A stretch of 64,000 nucleotides of DNA from Chthoniobacter flavus Ellin428 (GTDB lineage: Bacteria > Verrucomicrobiota > Verrucomicrobiia > Chthoniobacterales > Chthoniobacteraceae). Both the position numbers and the translations under genes were made by a program. Positions 9,217-18,456 of the stretch are shown here, one piece after another. The stretch is from positions 558,001 to 622,000 of the forward strand of contig NZ_ABVL01000001.1 of the NCBI RefSeq assembly GCF_000173075.1, in the 5' to 3' direction. The notes under the pieces are model-generated. The model was given only the letters and a program-made list of their open reading frames with translations, had not been told where the DNA came from and ran no database searches. Each line of letters starts with the position of its first letter. The stretch's first letter is position 1.

Positions 9217-9972
9217 ATGGGTCAGAAAGTTAATCCTATCGGCTACCGTCTGGCAGTGAACCGCGACTGGCGTTCGCGCTGGTACGCTTCTCCCAAGGAA
9301 TTGCCGGATTTCCTGAACTCGGATCTCAAGATTCGTCGCTATGTGAAGGACAAGCTTCGCCTGGCCGCGGTCTCCAAGATCGTCATCGAGCGTGCGTGGA
9401 ACAGCATCCGCGTGACCATTTTCACGGCTCGCCCTGGCATCGTCATCGGCCGCAAGGGCACCGAGATCGAGAACATGACCAAGGAAATCGAGCGCCTCTC
9501 GAACGGCAAGTCGGTCAAGATTGACATCCAGGAGATCAAGACTCCGGAACTCGACGCCCAGCTAGTCGCCGAAAACGTCGCTCTGCAGATCGAACGTCGT
9601 ATCAGCTTCCGCCGCGCGATGAAGAAGTCCATCCAGCAGACGATGGAATTTGGTGCCCAAGGCATCAAGCTCCGCTGCGCCGGCCGTCTCGGCGGTGCAG
9701 AAATCAGCCGCGCTGAATGGTACCGCGAAGGCAAGATCCCGCTCCATACCCTTCGTCAGCCGATTGATTACGGCTTCGCTGAAGCGAACACGGTTTACGG
9801 CAAAATCGGCGTCAAGTGCTGGCTGTGCAAGCCGGAAGGCGCCAACGAGCCGCAACCGGCCGACAAGGAAGAAAAGCGTGAGCGTCGTGGCGATCGCGAC
9901 CGCGATCGCGACCGTGGCAACCGCGAAGAGCAGCCACCTGCCGCCGCCGCCGAACAACCCGCCGCTCAGTAA
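9217..9972 (+). CDS. rpsC: 30S ribosomal protein S3 with a low-complexity tail
   Basis: S3 lines the mRNA entry channel and has helicase-related basic residues. The N-terminal [12 protein letters not shown], the KH domain ([17 protein letters not shown]) and the C-terminal domain ([35 protein letters not shown]) are all present. After about residue 217 the sequence becomes a charged, repetitive tail with three Asp-Arg pairs in a row, then Pro/Ala-rich, bringing the length to 251 against about 210-230 in most bacteria. Confidence 0.97.
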   Translation: MGQKVNPIGYRLAVNRDWRSRWYASPKELPDFLNSDLKIRRYVKDKLRLAAVSKIVIERAWNSIRVTIFTARPGIVIGRKGTEIENMTKEIERLSNGKSVKIDIQEIKTPELDAQLVAENVALQIERRISFRRAMKKSIQQTMEFGAQGIKLRCAGRLGGAEISRAEWYREGKIPLHTLRQPIDYGFAEANTVYGKIGVKCWLCKPEGANEPQPADKEEKRERRGDRDRDRDRGNREEQPPAAAAEQPAAQ

Positions 9973-10005
9973 CCCCACCGCATTTTTAGCAGGAGATTTT
10001 AGGTT

Positions 10006-10425
10006 ATGCCTTTGATGCCCAAACGAGTGAAGTATCGCAAGACCCAGCGCGGCAGCCGCGCGGGCAAGGCTTCACGCAATATCAATATCGATTTCGGAGC
10101 GTTTGCTCTCCAGACTCTGGACCGCGCCTGGATCACCAACACCCAGATTGAAGCCGCCCGTGTCGCGCTTACCCGCAACATGAAGCGTAAAGGCAAGCTC
10201 TGGATCCGCATCTTCCCTGACAAGTCCGTGACCGCCCGCCCGCCGGAAACCCGAATGGGTAAAGGCAAAGGCGCTCCCGAATACTGGGTGGCCACGGTTC
10301 GCCCGGGCAACATCCTCTTCGAACTCGACGGCGTGCCGGAATCGGTGGCCCGCGAGTCCCTGCGCCTGGCGGCCGACAAGCTGCCCATCCGCACCAAGTT
10401 CCTCACCCGTCACCACGCTGCCTAG
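10006..10425 (+). CDS. rplP: 50S ribosomal protein L16
   Basis: L16 sits near the A-site tRNA and is needed late in 50S assembly. The 139-residue product has [17 protein letters not shown] at the N-terminus and the conserved [17 protein letters not shown] loop. An AGGAG ribosome binding site lies at 9990-9994, 12 bases before the start. ATG 10015 (second methionine, giving MPKRV) is the more typical L16 start. Confidence 0.97.
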   Translation: MPLMPKRVKYRKTQRGSRAGKASRNINIDFGAFALQTLDRAWITNTQIEAARVALTRNMKRKGKLWIRIFPDKSVTARPPETRMGKGKGAPEYWVATVRPGNILFELDGVPESVARESLRLAADKLPIRTKFLTRHHAA

Positions 10426-10428
10426 TCT

Positions 10429-10641
10429 ATGAAATTGAAAGAAATTCTTGAACTGAGCCTGCAGGAACTGGCGGCCCGCAAGCACGAACTGCGCGAGGAG
10501 AGCTTCCATCTGCGCATTCAGCAGCAGAGCGGTCAGCTCGAAAAGCCGAGCCAACTCCGCGCCATCCGTCGTGAAATCGCCCGTATTGAAACGGTGCTCA
10601 CCCAAAAGAAATCCAAGGCCGCTCCGGCCGCAGCCAAGTAA
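10429..10641 (+). CDS. rpmC: 50S ribosomal protein L29
   Basis: L29 is a small helical protein beside L23 at the tunnel exit. The 70-residue sequence shows the two-helix pattern, MKLKEILELSLQELAARKHE and LRIQQQSGQLEKPSQLRAIR, with the conserved REIARIETVL segment and a short Ala/Lys end. It starts 3 bases after rplP. Confidence 0.95.
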   Translation: MKLKEILELSLQELAARKHELREESFHLRIQQQSGQLEKPSQLRAIRREIARIETVLTQKKSKAAPAAAK

Positions 10642-10644
10642 GCC

Positions 10645-10929
10645 ATGAGCGAGACCGCTACCGCCACCCCTGAATCCACGCCGTCCCGCGGCCTCCGCAA
10701 GGAGCGCGTCGGCCAGGTCGTTTCCACCAAGATGGCCAAGACCGCCATCGTCGAGACCACCACCCGCGTGCCGCACGCCAAATTTGGCAAGATCGTCAAG
10801 CAGGTGAAGCGTTTCTACGCTCACGACGAAGAAGGCAAGGCACAGGTGGGTGACACCGTGCGCATCGCCGAGACCCGCCCGCTTTCCAAGCTGAAACGCT
10901 GGCGTTTGGTTGAAGTTCTCAAGCACTGA
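10645..10929 (+). CDS. rpsQ: 30S ribosomal protein S17 with an N-terminal extension
   Basis: S17 is a primary 16S rRNA-binding protein in the 30S body. The core is recognisable from GLRKERVGQVVSTKMAKTAI to the C-terminus (GDTVRIAETRPLSKLKRWRL), an OB fold of about 80 residues. It is preceded by a 14-residue Thr/Ala/Ser-rich extension absent from most S17 proteins. The total of 94 is slightly long. Confidence 0.96.
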   Translation: MSETATATPESTPSRGLRKERVGQVVSTKMAKTAIVETTTRVPHAKFGKIVKQVKRFYAHDEEGKAQVGDTVRIAETRPLSKLKRWRLVEVLKH

Positions 10930-10951
10930 CGTATAATCCGCGTTCCTTTTT

Positions 10952-11320
10952 ATGCTCCAGATTCGTTCCAGACTAGATGTCGCTGACAACACCGGCGCCC
11001 GCATGGCGAAGATGATTGGCGTCATCGGCAAGAAGAACACGCCCGAGGCCCATGTCGGCGACGTGATCACCGCCCACATCCGCGAAGCCTCCGCCGGCGG
11101 CACCGTGAAAAAAGGCGAAGTTGTTCGGGCCGTGGTCGTCCGCACCAGGCACCCGATTCGGCGCGAAGACGGCAGCTACCTGCGCTTCGACAACAACGCC
11201 ATTGTCATCATCGACAAGGATCTCAACCCGCGCGGGACCCGTATCTTCGGCCCCGTCGCCCGTGAACTCCGCGAGAAGAACTTCATGAAGATCGTCTCGC
11301 TTGCCCCGGAGGTGCTGTAA
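10952..11320 (+). CDS. rplN: 50S ribosomal protein L14
   Basis: L14 bridges the two subunits and is the docking surface for RsfS. The 122-residue product is canonical: [18 protein letters not shown], then [19 protein letters not shown] and [20 protein letters not shown]. Length is exactly standard. It opens the spc block. Confidence 0.98.
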   Translation: MLQIRSRLDVADNTGARMAKMIGVIGKKNTPEAHVGDVITAHIREASAGGTVKKGEVVRAVVVRTRHPIRREDGSYLRFDNNAIVIIDKDLNPRGTRIFGPVARELREKNFMKIVSLAPEVL

Positions 11321-11323
11321 GCC

Positions 11324-11617
11324 ATGTCCCGTAATCGTTTCCACGTCAAGAAGGGCGACAACGTCCAGGTCATCACCGGCAACCACAAGGGTTCCACTGG
11401 CAAAGTGTTGCAGGTGTTTCCCACCAAGGAACAGGTCTTGATCGAAGGCGTGCGCATGATCAAGAAGCACACCAAGAAGTCCCAGGACAACCCGCAGGGT
11501 GCGATCATCCAGCGCGAAGGCCCGATCCACATTTCCAACGTCAAGAAGGTTGAGGAAGCCGAAGCGACCAGCAAGGCCACCAAGACGAAATCGAAATCCA
11601 AGAAGAAAGCCTCCTAA
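11324..11617 (+). CDS. rplX: 50S ribosomal protein L24
   Basis: L24 is an assembly initiator for the 50S subunit. The KOW motif is clear ([20 protein letters not shown]), followed by [19 protein letters not shown] and [16 protein letters not shown]. The C-terminal 20 residues are Lys/Ser/Thr-rich. The 97-residue length is near normal. Confidence 0.96.
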   Translation: MSRNRFHVKKGDNVQVITGNHKGSTGKVLQVFPTKEQVLIEGVRMIKKHTKKSQDNPQGAIIQREGPIHISNVKKVEEAEATSKATKTKSKSKKKAS

Positions 11618-11620
11618 ACC

Positions 11621-12214
11621 ATGGCTGTCGAACTCTACCAGTTTTATAAGGATCGCGTGATCCCGTCCCTGCGCGAAAAGCACGGCTACAAGAACGTCAA
11701 CCAGATCCCGAAGATCGAGAAGGTCGTCGTCAATAGCTGCGTCAACGCGAACAACGACGTCAAGCAGGCGCTCGAAGACGTGAAGGCCGAACTCACGCTC
11801 ATCACCGGCCAGAAGCCGGCCGAGACCCGCTCCAAGAAGAGCATCGCGAACTTCAAGCTCCGCCAGTACCAGGCGATCGGCGCGAAGGTGACCCTCCGCG
11901 GTCCCCGCATGTATGAATTCCTCGAGCGTCTCATCAAGATGGCGCTGCCCCGCATTCGCGATTTCCGTGGCGTTTCGCCCCGCGCGTTCGATGGCAACGG
12001 CAACTACACCCTCGGGGTGAGCGACCAGTCCATCTTCCCGGAAGTCGAGCTCGACAAGATCAAGCGCAACATCGGCTTCGACGTGACGATCGTCACCACT
12101 GCCACCACCAACGCGGAAGCGAAGAGCCTGCTCAGCGAACTGGGCATGCCTTTCACCGACAAGGCCAAACGGCCGCCGCAAAAGAAGGCTGAGGAAGCCC
12201 CAGCCCAATCCTAA
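11621..12214 (+). CDS. rplE: 50S ribosomal protein L5
   Basis: L5 binds 5S rRNA in the central protuberance and contacts P-site tRNA. The 197-residue protein has QIPKIEKVVVNSCVNA, then LITGQKPAETRSKKSIANFKLR and VTLRGPRMYEFLERLI, with the conserved IRDFRGVSPRAFDGNGNYTL loop. rpsH follows after 3 bases; in most bacteria rpsN (S14) would lie in between and it does not here. Confidence 0.97.
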   Translation: MAVELYQFYKDRVIPSLREKHGYKNVNQIPKIEKVVVNSCVNANNDVKQALEDVKAELTLITGQKPAETRSKKSIANFKLRQYQAIGAKVTLRGPRMYEFLERLIKMALPRIRDFRGVSPRAFDGNGNYTLGVSDQSIFPEVELDKIKRNIGFDVTIVTTATTNAEAKSLLSELGMPFTDKAKRPPQKKAEEAPAQS

Positions 12215-12217
12215 GAC

Positions 12218-12616
12218 ATGAGCCAACTTACTGATCCCATCGCTGATTTCCTGACGCGCCTGCGCAATGCCGGAACCGCGCACAAGGCGGAGGTCGTCGC
12301 GCCCTACTCGAAGATCAAGGCCGAGATCGCCCGCATCCTGAAGCAGGAAGGTTATATCGCGAATTACGAAGTGGACACCACGGGCAAGTTCCCGCAAATC
12401 AAGGTGGCCACCAAGAACCACAACCGCCAGTCGGCCATCACCGGCCTCAAGCGCGTGAGCAAGCCCGGTCTGCGCAAGTATGTCGGTGCGACCGAAATTC
12501 CGCGCGTTCTCGGCGGCATGGGTATCTCCATCCTTTCCACGCCGCAGGGCATCGTCAGCGGTCGTGAAGCCAAGAAGCAAAATATCGGCGGCGAGCTCCT
12601 CGCCATCGTTTGGTAA
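12218..12616 (+). CDS. rpsH: 30S ribosomal protein S8
   Basis: S8 binds the central domain of 16S rRNA and represses the spc operon in E. coli. The 132-residue sequence begins with DPIADFLTRLRNAGTAHK and ends with the diagnostic GMGISILSTPQGIVSGREAK region followed by GGELLAIVW. Normal length. Confidence 0.97.
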   Translation: MSQLTDPIADFLTRLRNAGTAHKAEVVAPYSKIKAEIARILKQEGYIANYEVDTTGKFPQIKVATKNHNRQSAITGLKRVSKPGLRKYVGATEIPRVLGGMGISILSTPQGIVSGREAKKQNIGGELLAIVW

Positions 12617-12630
12617 CTGAACTCTCTGTT

Positions 12631-13170
12631 ATGTCCCGTATCGGTAAAAAAGTCATCGACCTCCCCGCGAAGGTGAAGGTCACCATTTCCGGCGACGGCG
12701 CCGTGAACGCCGAAGGGCCGAAAGGCAAGCTTTCGTGGACCCTGCCCAAGCAAATCAAGGGGCGCGTTGACGGCAATACCGTCCACATCGAGCGCTCCAG
12801 CGAAGACCGCAAGGTCCGCGCGTTGCACGGCCTGTCCCGCGCGTTGGTCAACAACATCGTCACTGGCGTTGCCACCGGCTTCACCAAGGATCTCGAGATC
12901 CAGGGCGTCGGTTTCAAGGCCGCGGTCAAGGGCGCGATTCTCGACCTGAACCTCGGCTTCTCCCACGACGTGCATTTCCCGATTCCGCAGGGGATCAAGA
13001 TCACCGTTGCGGAAAATACCAAGATCAAGGTCGAAGGCATCGACCGCCAGTTGGTTGGCCAGGTGGCCGCCGACATCCGCGCCTACTACCCGCCCGAGCC
13101 GTACAAGGGCAAGGGTGTCCGCTACGCTGGCGAGCAGATCCAGCGCAAGGAAGGCAAAACCGTCCAATAA
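12631..13170 (+). CDS. rplF: 50S ribosomal protein L6
   Basis: L6 lies at the base of the L7/L12 stalk near the sarcin-ricin loop. The ATG at 12631 gives the usual MSRIGKKVIDLPAKVKV; an upstream in-frame start at 12610 would overlap rpsH and add residues not seen in L6. The 179-residue product contains two L6 repeats and the C-terminal signature PEPYKGKGVRYAGEQIQRKE. Confidence 0.97.
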   Translation: MSRIGKKVIDLPAKVKVTISGDGAVNAEGPKGKLSWTLPKQIKGRVDGNTVHIERSSEDRKVRALHGLSRALVNNIVTGVATGFTKDLEIQGVGFKAAVKGAILDLNLGFSHDVHFPIPQGIKITVAENTKIKVEGIDRQLVGQVAADIRAYYPPEPYKGKGVRYAGEQIQRKEGKTVQ

Positions 13171-13173
13171 GCC

Positions 13174-13530
13174 ATGGCTACTCCGAAAATCAATCCTCTC
13201 AAGCTGCGCCACCAGCGCCTGCGCAAGAAAGTCGCGGGCACCCCGCAGCGCCCGCGTCTCGCGGTGCACTTCTCGGGCAAGAATATCTATGCCCAGGTCA
13301 TCGACGACGAGGCCGGCAAGACTCTCGCCTCCGCCAACACGACCGAGAAGGAACTCAGCGACAAGGCGCGCGCCAACGTCGAAACCGCCATCAAGATTGG
13401 CAAGATTGTCGCCGAGCGCGCCAAGGCCAAGAACGTCAGCAAAGTCGTCTTCGACCGCGGCGGCTTCATCTACCATGGCAAGGTCAAAGCACTCGCCGAT
13501 GCCGCTCGTGAAAGCGGCTTGGAATTCTAA
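13174..13530 (+). CDS. rplR: 50S ribosomal protein L18
   Basis: L18 delivers 5S rRNA to the 50S subunit together with L5. The 118-residue product has the basic N-terminus ([20 protein letters not shown]), [16 protein letters not shown] and the conserved [20 protein letters not shown] end. It lies 3 bases after rplF. Confidence 0.97.
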   Translation: MATPKINPLKLRHQRLRKKVAGTPQRPRLAVHFSGKNIYAQVIDDEAGKTLASANTTEKELSDKARANVETAIKIGKIVAERAKAKNVSKVVFDRGGFIYHGKVKALADAARESGLEF

Positions 13531-13538
13531 TTAAGATT

Positions 13539-14084
13539 ATGGCTGAACAAAGACAAGATCGGGGTAATCGCGGTCGCCGCGATCGGCAGGAAAAACCGAA
13601 AGACGATAGCGGGCTGACGGAGAAAGTCGTTTTCATCAACCGTTGCGCCAAAGTCGTGAAAGGTGGCCGCCGTTTCAGCTTCAGCGCTCTGATCGTGACC
13701 GGCGATAAGCTCGGCAAGGTCGGCGTTGGTTTTGGCAAGGCGAACGAAGTCAGCGAAGCGATTCGCAAGGCTTCCGATTCCGCCAAGAAGGCCATGGTCA
13801 AGGTCGCGATCCGCGAAAACACCATTCCGCATGATGTCATTGGTGAACACGGTGGCGGCCGCGTGCTGCTCCGTCCGGCCTCCCCCGGCACCGGCGTTAT
13901 CGCAGGTGGCGGTGTGCGTGCGGTCGTGGAAGCGGCCGGCATTCGCGACGTGCTCGCGAAGTCGCTCGGCTCGAGCAATCACGCCAACGTGGTCAAGGCG
14001 ACCATCGGCGCCCTCCAGCAGCTCCGCCTGCGCGAACAGATTTTTGAAACCCGCGGCCTGACGGTGAAGAAGGCCCAGGCTTAA
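13539..14084 (+). CDS. rpsE: 30S ribosomal protein S5
   Basis: S5 contributes to accuracy and mRNA unwinding at the entry channel. The 181-residue sequence has a charged N-terminal stretch ([19 protein letters not shown]) and then the double-stranded-RNA-type domain ([40 protein letters not shown]) and the conserved [21 protein letters not shown]. rplO follows after 10 bases with no rpmD (L30) between them. Confidence 0.97.
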   Translation: MAEQRQDRGNRGRRDRQEKPKDDSGLTEKVVFINRCAKVVKGGRRFSFSALIVTGDKLGKVGVGFGKANEVSEAIRKASDSAKKAMVKVAIRENTIPHDVIGEHGGGRVLLRPASPGTGVIAGGGVRAVVEAAGIRDVLAKSLGSSNHANVVKATIGALQQLRLREQIFETRGLTVKKAQA

Positions 14085-14094
14085 TCACTGATTT

Positions 14095-14538
14095 ATGAAT
14101 TTGCACACTCTCAAGCCCCGTCCCGGCTCCAAGCATCGGGTGAAGCGCCTCGGTTGCGGCGAAAGCAGCGGCCACGGCAAGACCTCGGGCAAAGGCCACA
14201 AAGGCCAGAAGGCCCGTTCGGGTGGCAGCATCCGCCTCGGTTTCGAAGGCGGCCAGATGCCCCTCATCCGCCGCATGCCCAAGCGCGGTTTCAACAATGC
14301 TAATTTCAAGACCCGCTTTGCGGTCGTGAATCTCGACGCGCTCAACGCGTTCGACAGCGGCGCGACTGTGGACGAGCAGGCTCTCCTCTCCGCCGGTGTC
14401 ATCCGTCGTCCCTACGACGCGGTGAAGATTCTCGGCAGCGGCGAGCTGAAGAAGAAGCTGACGATTGTCGCCAACAAGGCGAGTGAATCCGCCAAGGCGG
14501 CGATCGAGAAAGCCGGCGGCTCTCTCACTCTCAAGTAA
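14095..14538 (+). CDS. rplO: 50S ribosomal protein L15
   Basis: L15 is a late 50S assembly protein. The 147-residue product begins [20 protein letters not shown] with the glycine-rich rRNA-binding segment [20 protein letters not shown], then [16 protein letters not shown] 113-base spacer with a nested palindrome separates it from secY. Confidence 0.97.
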   Translation: MNLHTLKPRPGSKHRVKRLGCGESSGHGKTSGKGHKGQKARSGGSIRLGFEGGQMPLIRRMPKRGFNNANFKTRFAVVNLDALNAFDSGATVDEQALLSAGVIRRPYDAVKILGSGELKKKLTIVANKASESAKAAIEKAGGSLTLK

Positions 14539-14546
14539 TGGCCATT

Positions 14547-14611
14547 GCCGGATGCTTTCTGGTAGGGACGCCGCTTTGCGGCGTCCTCTGGCGTACCTCA
14601 TCACATCCGGC
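14547..14611. repeat. Nested palindrome between rplO and secY
   Basis: The outer arms are GCCGGATG (14547-14554) and CATCCGGC (14604-14611). Inside them is a perfect 9-bp hairpin, GGACGCCGC (14566-14574) and GCGGCGTCC (14578-14586), with a TTT loop. There is no T-run, so a simple terminator is unlikely. It could be a REP-like element or an RNA structure that tunes secY expression. Confidence 0.75.
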
Positions 14612-14651
14612 TGCGTGCAACACGCTGTGATTCCGTAACGCAAGGCCATTC

Positions 14652-16166
14652 ATGATCTCGGCATTCTCCAATACCTTCAAGATTCCGGAGCTCAGGTCCC
14701 GGATCATCTTCACCTTGATCCTGCTGGTGGTGGTCCGCGTCGGCGCGGTGATCACTTGCCCGGGAGTCAATGCGGCCGTTCTTCAGGAGTGGTTTTCGAC
14801 GCAGGTCAGCAATGACACCGGCGGCAACGCCGCGGCCCTGTTCAATATCTTCAGTGGTGGCGCATTGGAAAACTGCGCGGTCTTCTCGCTGGGCGTCATG
14901 CCCTACATTAGCGCGTCGATCATGCTGCAGTTGCTGACGGCGGTAGTGCCGAGCCTTGGCAAGCTGTCCAAGGAAGACGGCGGCCGCCAGAAGATCATGC
15001 AGTACACGCGCTACGCAACCATTGCGCTATGCATTTTCCAAGGGTACCTGCTCGCGCTCACTTTCGAAAACCCGGCGAACAATCCGTTCCTGCACGGCAT
15101 CATGGATACCATCAAGAAGATGGGCATCCCGCTGGTGTCGGATCCGGGAATCGCCTTCCGCGTCATGACGGTGCTCACGCTCACCGCAGGCACCATGTTC
15201 CTGATGTGGGTCGGCGATCAGATTACCGATCGCGGTGTGGGCAACGGTATGTCGATGATCATCACCGTCGGCATCGTCGCCCGCCTGCCCGCAGGTTTGA
15301 TGCAAGCCTGGCGCACGTTCGTTCCTACGGCTGGGAAGGGAGCGCAAGTGCAACCGATCGTTCTCGTCGCCATGCTGGCGTTCCTGATCATCGTCATTGC
15401 GGCGGTCATTTGCGTGACCCAGGCGCAGCGCAAGATCAGCGTCCAATACGCCAAGCGCGTGGTGGGCCAGAAAGTTTACGGCGGCCAGACGCAGTACATG
15501 CCGCTGAAGGTGAATTACGCGGGCGTCATGCCGATCATCTTCGCCCAGGCGTTGCTGGTCTTCCCGTCGACCATCGCTTCGACCGCGTTCAAGACCTCTC
15601 CGCTGGCGCAGAATATCGCGGCCGCCCTGACCCACGGTTGGATTCACTACACGGTCTACGCGGCGATGATTTTCTTCTTCAGCTACTTCTGGGTGGCGAC
15701 GCAGTTCCAACCGCAGCAAATCGCGGAAGACCTGAAGAAATACGGTGGCTACGTGCCAGGCGTGCGTCCGGGTAAGCCGACCGCCGACTTCCTCGACTTC
15801 ACCATGACGCGCCTGACCTTCGCCGGCGCCATTTTCCTCACGATCATCGCGATTCTCCCAGGCATGCTCTCCGAGCGCATGAATGTGCCCTACATCACGG
15901 CTCAGTTTTTCGGCGGCACCAGTCTGCTGATTATCGTGGGCGTGATTCTGGACACGATGCGCCAGGTCGAGACCCATCTCATTCAGCGTCACTATGATGG
16001 CTTCCTGCGGAAGGGCCGTATCCGTGGCCGCTCCAGCTTCGGCCCTACGGGCGGTGGCGAGGCGGTGAAGGAGAACGCCATGCTCTGGCTCTATGTCGTC
16101 ATTGCGATCCTCTTTATTGCGGGCATGGTGATCTTCGTCGCTTCGCGCTTCCAACATCTTCACTAG
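14652..16166 (+). CDS. secY: Preprotein translocase subunit SecY
   Basis: SecY forms the protein-conducting channel of the inner membrane. The 504-residue protein is long compared with about 440 in E. coli, mainly through larger loops. Ten membrane spans can be placed; signature stretches are GVMPYISASIMLQLLTAVVP (TM2 region) and, in the cytosolic loops, RKISVQYAKRVVGQKVYGGQ and QPQQIAEDLKKYGGYVPGVR. Its position after rplO and before map is the usual spc arrangement. Confidence 0.97.
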   Translation: MISAFSNTFKIPELRSRIIFTLILLVVVRVGAVITCPGVNAAVLQEWFSTQVSNDTGGNAAALFNIFSGGALENCAVFSLGVMPYISASIMLQLLTAVVPSLGKLSKEDGGRQKIMQYTRYATIALCIFQGYLLALTFENPANNPFLHGIMDTIKKMGIPLVSDPGIAFRVMTVLTLTAGTMFLMWVGDQITDRGVGNGMSMIITVGIVARLPAGLMQAWRTFVPTAGKGAQVQPIVLVAMLAFLIIVIAAVICVTQAQRKISVQYAKRVVGQKVYGGQTQYMPLKVNYAGVMPIIFAQALLVFPSTIASTAFKTSPLAQNIAAALTHGWIHYTVYAAMIFFFSYFWVATQFQPQQIAEDLKKYGGYVPGVRPGKPTADFLDFTMTRLTFAGAIFLTIIAILPGMLSERMNVPYITAQFFGGTSLLIIVGVILDTMRQVETHLIQRHYDGFLRKGRIRGRSSFGPTGGGEAVKENAMLWLYVVIAILFIAGMVIFVASRFQHLH

Positions 16167-16185
16167 CCGCGAAGGGCGTCGTTGC

Positions 16186-16953
16186 ATGAGTATCCCGATC
16201 AAGAACGAGCGCGAAATTGAAAAGATGCGGCTGGCCTGCCGGGCCGCGAGCGAAGTGCTCGACCGCGTTTCGACCTTGGTCCGGCCGGGAATTACCACTG
16301 GCGAAGTCGATCAGGCTGCCGCGGAATTCATGGCAGAGTTGGGCTGCAAAAGCGCCTTTCTCGGCTACCGCGGGTTTCCCGGGAACATTTGTATTTCCTT
16401 GAACGAAGAAGTCGTTCACGGCATCGGCGGTCCCCGTCGTATTCAGTACGGCGATATCGTGAAACTCGATATCGGCGTGGTGAAAGACGGTTGGGTCGGC
16501 GATACCGCAACGACCGTCCCCGTGGGGGTGATCGATGAAAAGGTTCAGCGTTTGCTGGCCGTCACCGAAAGCACCCTGGAGATGGCCATCACCTACGCCC
16601 AGGGCGGCCGTCGCCTCGGTGACCTGTGCGCGGCGATTGAGGATGAAATTGTAGCTAATGGCTACACCGTGGTCCGCGAATTCGTGGGACATGGTGTCGG
16701 CCGCAAGCTGCACGAAGAGCCTCAAGTGCCGAACTACGGCCGGCCCGGCAGCGGGCCCAAGCTGAAGCCGGGCATGACGCTGGCGATCGAACCTATGGTC
16801 AACATGGGTTCGGCGGCGGTGAAAGTGCTCGACGACAAATGGACGGTGGTAACCCTTGATGAGAAGCCATCCGCCCATTTTGAACACACCGTCCTGATCA
16901 CCAAGGGCGAGCCCGAGATCCTCACATGGCGAAAAAAGACGCTATTGAGGTAG
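16186..16953 (+). CDS. map: Type I methionine aminopeptidase
   Basis: The enzyme removes the initiator methionine from nascent proteins in the cytosol. The pita-bread fold and all five metal ligands are visible: D95 (LDIGV), D106 (GDTATT), H169 ([10 protein letters not shown]), E202 (IEPM) and E233 (FEHT). At 255 residues it is of the short type Ia form. Its last 28 bases overlap the start of infA in another frame. Confidence 0.97.
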   Translation: MSIPIKNEREIEKMRLACRAASEVLDRVSTLVRPGITTGEVDQAAAEFMAELGCKSAFLGYRGFPGNICISLNEEVVHGIGGPRRIQYGDIVKLDIGVVKDGWVGDTATTVPVGVIDEKVQRLLAVTESTLEMAITYAQGGRRLGDLCAAIEDEIVANGYTVVREFVGHGVGRKLHEEPQVPNYGRPGSGPKLKPGMTLAIEPMVNMGSAAVKVLDDKWTVVTLDEKPSAHFEHTVLITKGEPEILTWRKKTLLR

Positions 16954-17144
16954 AGGGCAGGGTCGTAGAGCTGCTCCCGAACACCATGTTTCGGGTGGCA
17001 CTTCCCAACGGCCACCAGGTCCTGGCGCACATTTCCGGAAAAATGCGTTTGCACTTCATTCGGATCTTGCCAGGCGATAAAGTTCTGCTAGAGATGTCCC
17101 CCTACGATTTGACCAAAGGACGTATTACCTTTCGGCAGAAGTAG
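16926..17144 (+). CDS. infA: Translation initiation factor IF-1
   Basis: IF-1 binds the 30S A site during initiation. The 72-residue OB-fold product is canonical: [20 protein letters not shown], then [20 protein letters not shown] and [18 protein letters not shown]. The ATG at 16926 lies inside the 3' end of map, and the conserved MAKK start supports this choice over any later one. Confidence 0.97.
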   Translation: MAKKDAIEVEGRVVELLPNTMFRVALPNGHQVLAHISGKMRLHFIRILPGDKVLLEMSPYDLTKGRITFRQK

Positions 17145-17221
17145 CAGAATAGCCCGATCGCTCTGGGGTCAATTCCCAGTGCGATTTTTTGTCCTCCAAA
17201 CAGCCAGCCAATTTTTAAACC

Positions 17222-17335
17222 ATGAAAGTAAGAGCATCCGTCAAAAGGCTTTGCGAATCCTGCCGTATCGTGAAGCGCAAGAACGTGGTCCGCGTGATTT
17301 GCAAGAACACGCGCCACAAGCAGCGGCAGGGCTAA
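17222..17335 (+). CDS. rpmJ: 50S ribosomal protein L36
   Basis: L36 is a tiny zinc-ribbon protein that completes the 50S subunit. The 37-residue product begins [20 protein letters not shown] and ends with a [11 protein letters not shown] segment. The zinc ligands are C11, C14, C27 and H32, the zinc-binding (C+) form. It lies between infA and rpsM as expected. Confidence 0.97.
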   Translation: MKVRASVKRLCESCRIVKRKNVVRVICKNTRHKQRQG

Positions 17336-17432
17336 TGATGTTTGGATTTTCGATTGCGGATTTCTGACTGAACTCCGACCCCGAAGAATCCGCTGAACAT
17401 CCGAAATCCCAAATCCTAAATCCCTAAATAAT
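17336..17432. repeat. Spacer with AAATCC(C/T) heptad repeats before rpsM
   Basis: This 97-base spacer holds no gene. Its end has three near-identical 7-base units (AAATCCC, AAATCCT, AAATCCC) at about 17405-17425, and its start has GGATTTTCGATTGCGGATTT, whose GGATTT motifs are roughly complementary to the heptads. It may form a loose stem-loop between rpmJ and rpsM. Confidence 0.6.
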
Positions 17433-17819
17433 ATGCCCCGACTCCTAGGCGTTGAAATTCCCGGCGACAAGCGCATCGAAGCGTCGCTGCCTTACATTTA
17501 CGGCATCGGCCCGAGCACTGCGAAGCGCATCCTCGAGCAGGCCAACATCAATCCCGACGTCCGCGCGAAGGACCTCTCGAACGAGCAGCTGAACCAGATC
17601 ATCCAGGCCATCACGGCGAGCAAGCTCCCGATCGAAGGCGATCTGCGCCGTGAGCTGCAGTCCAACCTCAAGCGCCTCCAGGCGATCAACTGCTATCGGG
17701 GCATCCGCCATCGTCGCAGTCTGCCCGTGCGCGGTCAGCGCACCTCCACCAACGCCCGCACCCGCAAGGGCCCGCGTAAGACGGTGGGTGTCCAGCGCGC
17801 CAAGGAAGGCGCCAAGTAA
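17433..17819 (+). CDS. rpsM: 30S ribosomal protein S13
   Basis: S13 forms the head-side contacts with P-site tRNA and bridges to the 50S subunit. The 128-residue product starts [20 protein letters not shown] and has the helix-two-turn-helix [19 protein letters not shown] and the C-terminal [20 protein letters not shown] with its basic tail. Normal length. Confidence 0.98.
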   Translation: MPRLLGVEIPGDKRIEASLPYIYGIGPSTAKRILEQANINPDVRAKDLSNEQLNQIIQAITASKLPIEGDLRRELQSNLKRLQAINCYRGIRHRRSLPVRGQRTSTNARTRKGPRKTVGVQRAKEGAK

Positions 17820-17839
17820 ACAAAGAAAGAACGAAGATC

Positions 17840-18430
17840 ATGCCTGATTCCGATAAACCCGAGGCCGTGAAGGCCGAAACCGCCGCTCCGGAGGCCGCCC
17901 CGAAGGCGGCCGCCAAGACCGAAGGCGCTGAAGCTGCTCCGAAAGTCAAGAAGGCTCCGAAAGCCAAGAAAGACGCGGCTGGTGCCGCCGCTCCGGCGGA
18001 GCCGAAGAAGGAAGAAAACCTTTCCCTCGACCCGAACGCCGTCGTTGAGCCGATCAAGATCATCAAGGCTAAGGGCAGCAAGAACGTCCACAGCGGCATC
18101 GCTCATATCGTGGCTTCGTTCAACAACACCATCGTCACCATCACCGACATGAACGGTTCGACCATCGGTTGGTCGAGCGCCGGCAAGTGCGGCTTCAAGG
18201 GCTCGCGCAAGAGCACCGCTTACGCCGCGCAGATGGTTGCCCAGGATGCCTGCCGCCAGGCGATGGGCCACGGTCTCAAGGAAGTCGAAGTCCGCGTGAA
18301 GGGCCCCGGCGCCGGTCGTGAATCGGCCGTCCGTGCCATCCAGGCTGTCGGCCTCGAGATCAGCATCATCAAGGACGTGACCCCGGTGCCGCACAACGGC
18401 TGCCGCCCGCCGAAACAACGCCGCGTCTGA
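17840..18430 (+). CDS. rpsK: 30S ribosomal protein S11 with a long N-terminal extension
   Basis: S11 lies on the 30S platform at the E site. The conserved S11 core begins at about residue 75 ([20 protein letters not shown]) and runs to the C-terminal [13 protein letters not shown], which is textbook. Ahead of it are about 70 residues rich in Ala, Lys, Pro and Glu (many AAP and KAAKT motifs), making a 196-residue protein against about 130 normally. An internal start can be excluded only if the extension is translated; ATG 17840 has a purine-rich upstream region. Confidence 0.95.
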   Translation: MPDSDKPEAVKAETAAPEAAPKAAAKTEGAEAAPKVKKAPKAKKDAAGAAAPAEPKKEENLSLDPNAVVEPIKIIKAKGSKNVHSGIAHIVASFNNTIVTITDMNGSTIGWSSAGKCGFKGSRKSTAYAAQMVAQDACRQAMGHGLKEVEVRVKGPGAGRESAVRAIQAVGLEISIIKDVTPVPHNGCRPPKQRRV

Positions 18431-18456
18431 TCCACCCGCACTAGAAAGAACTCGTT

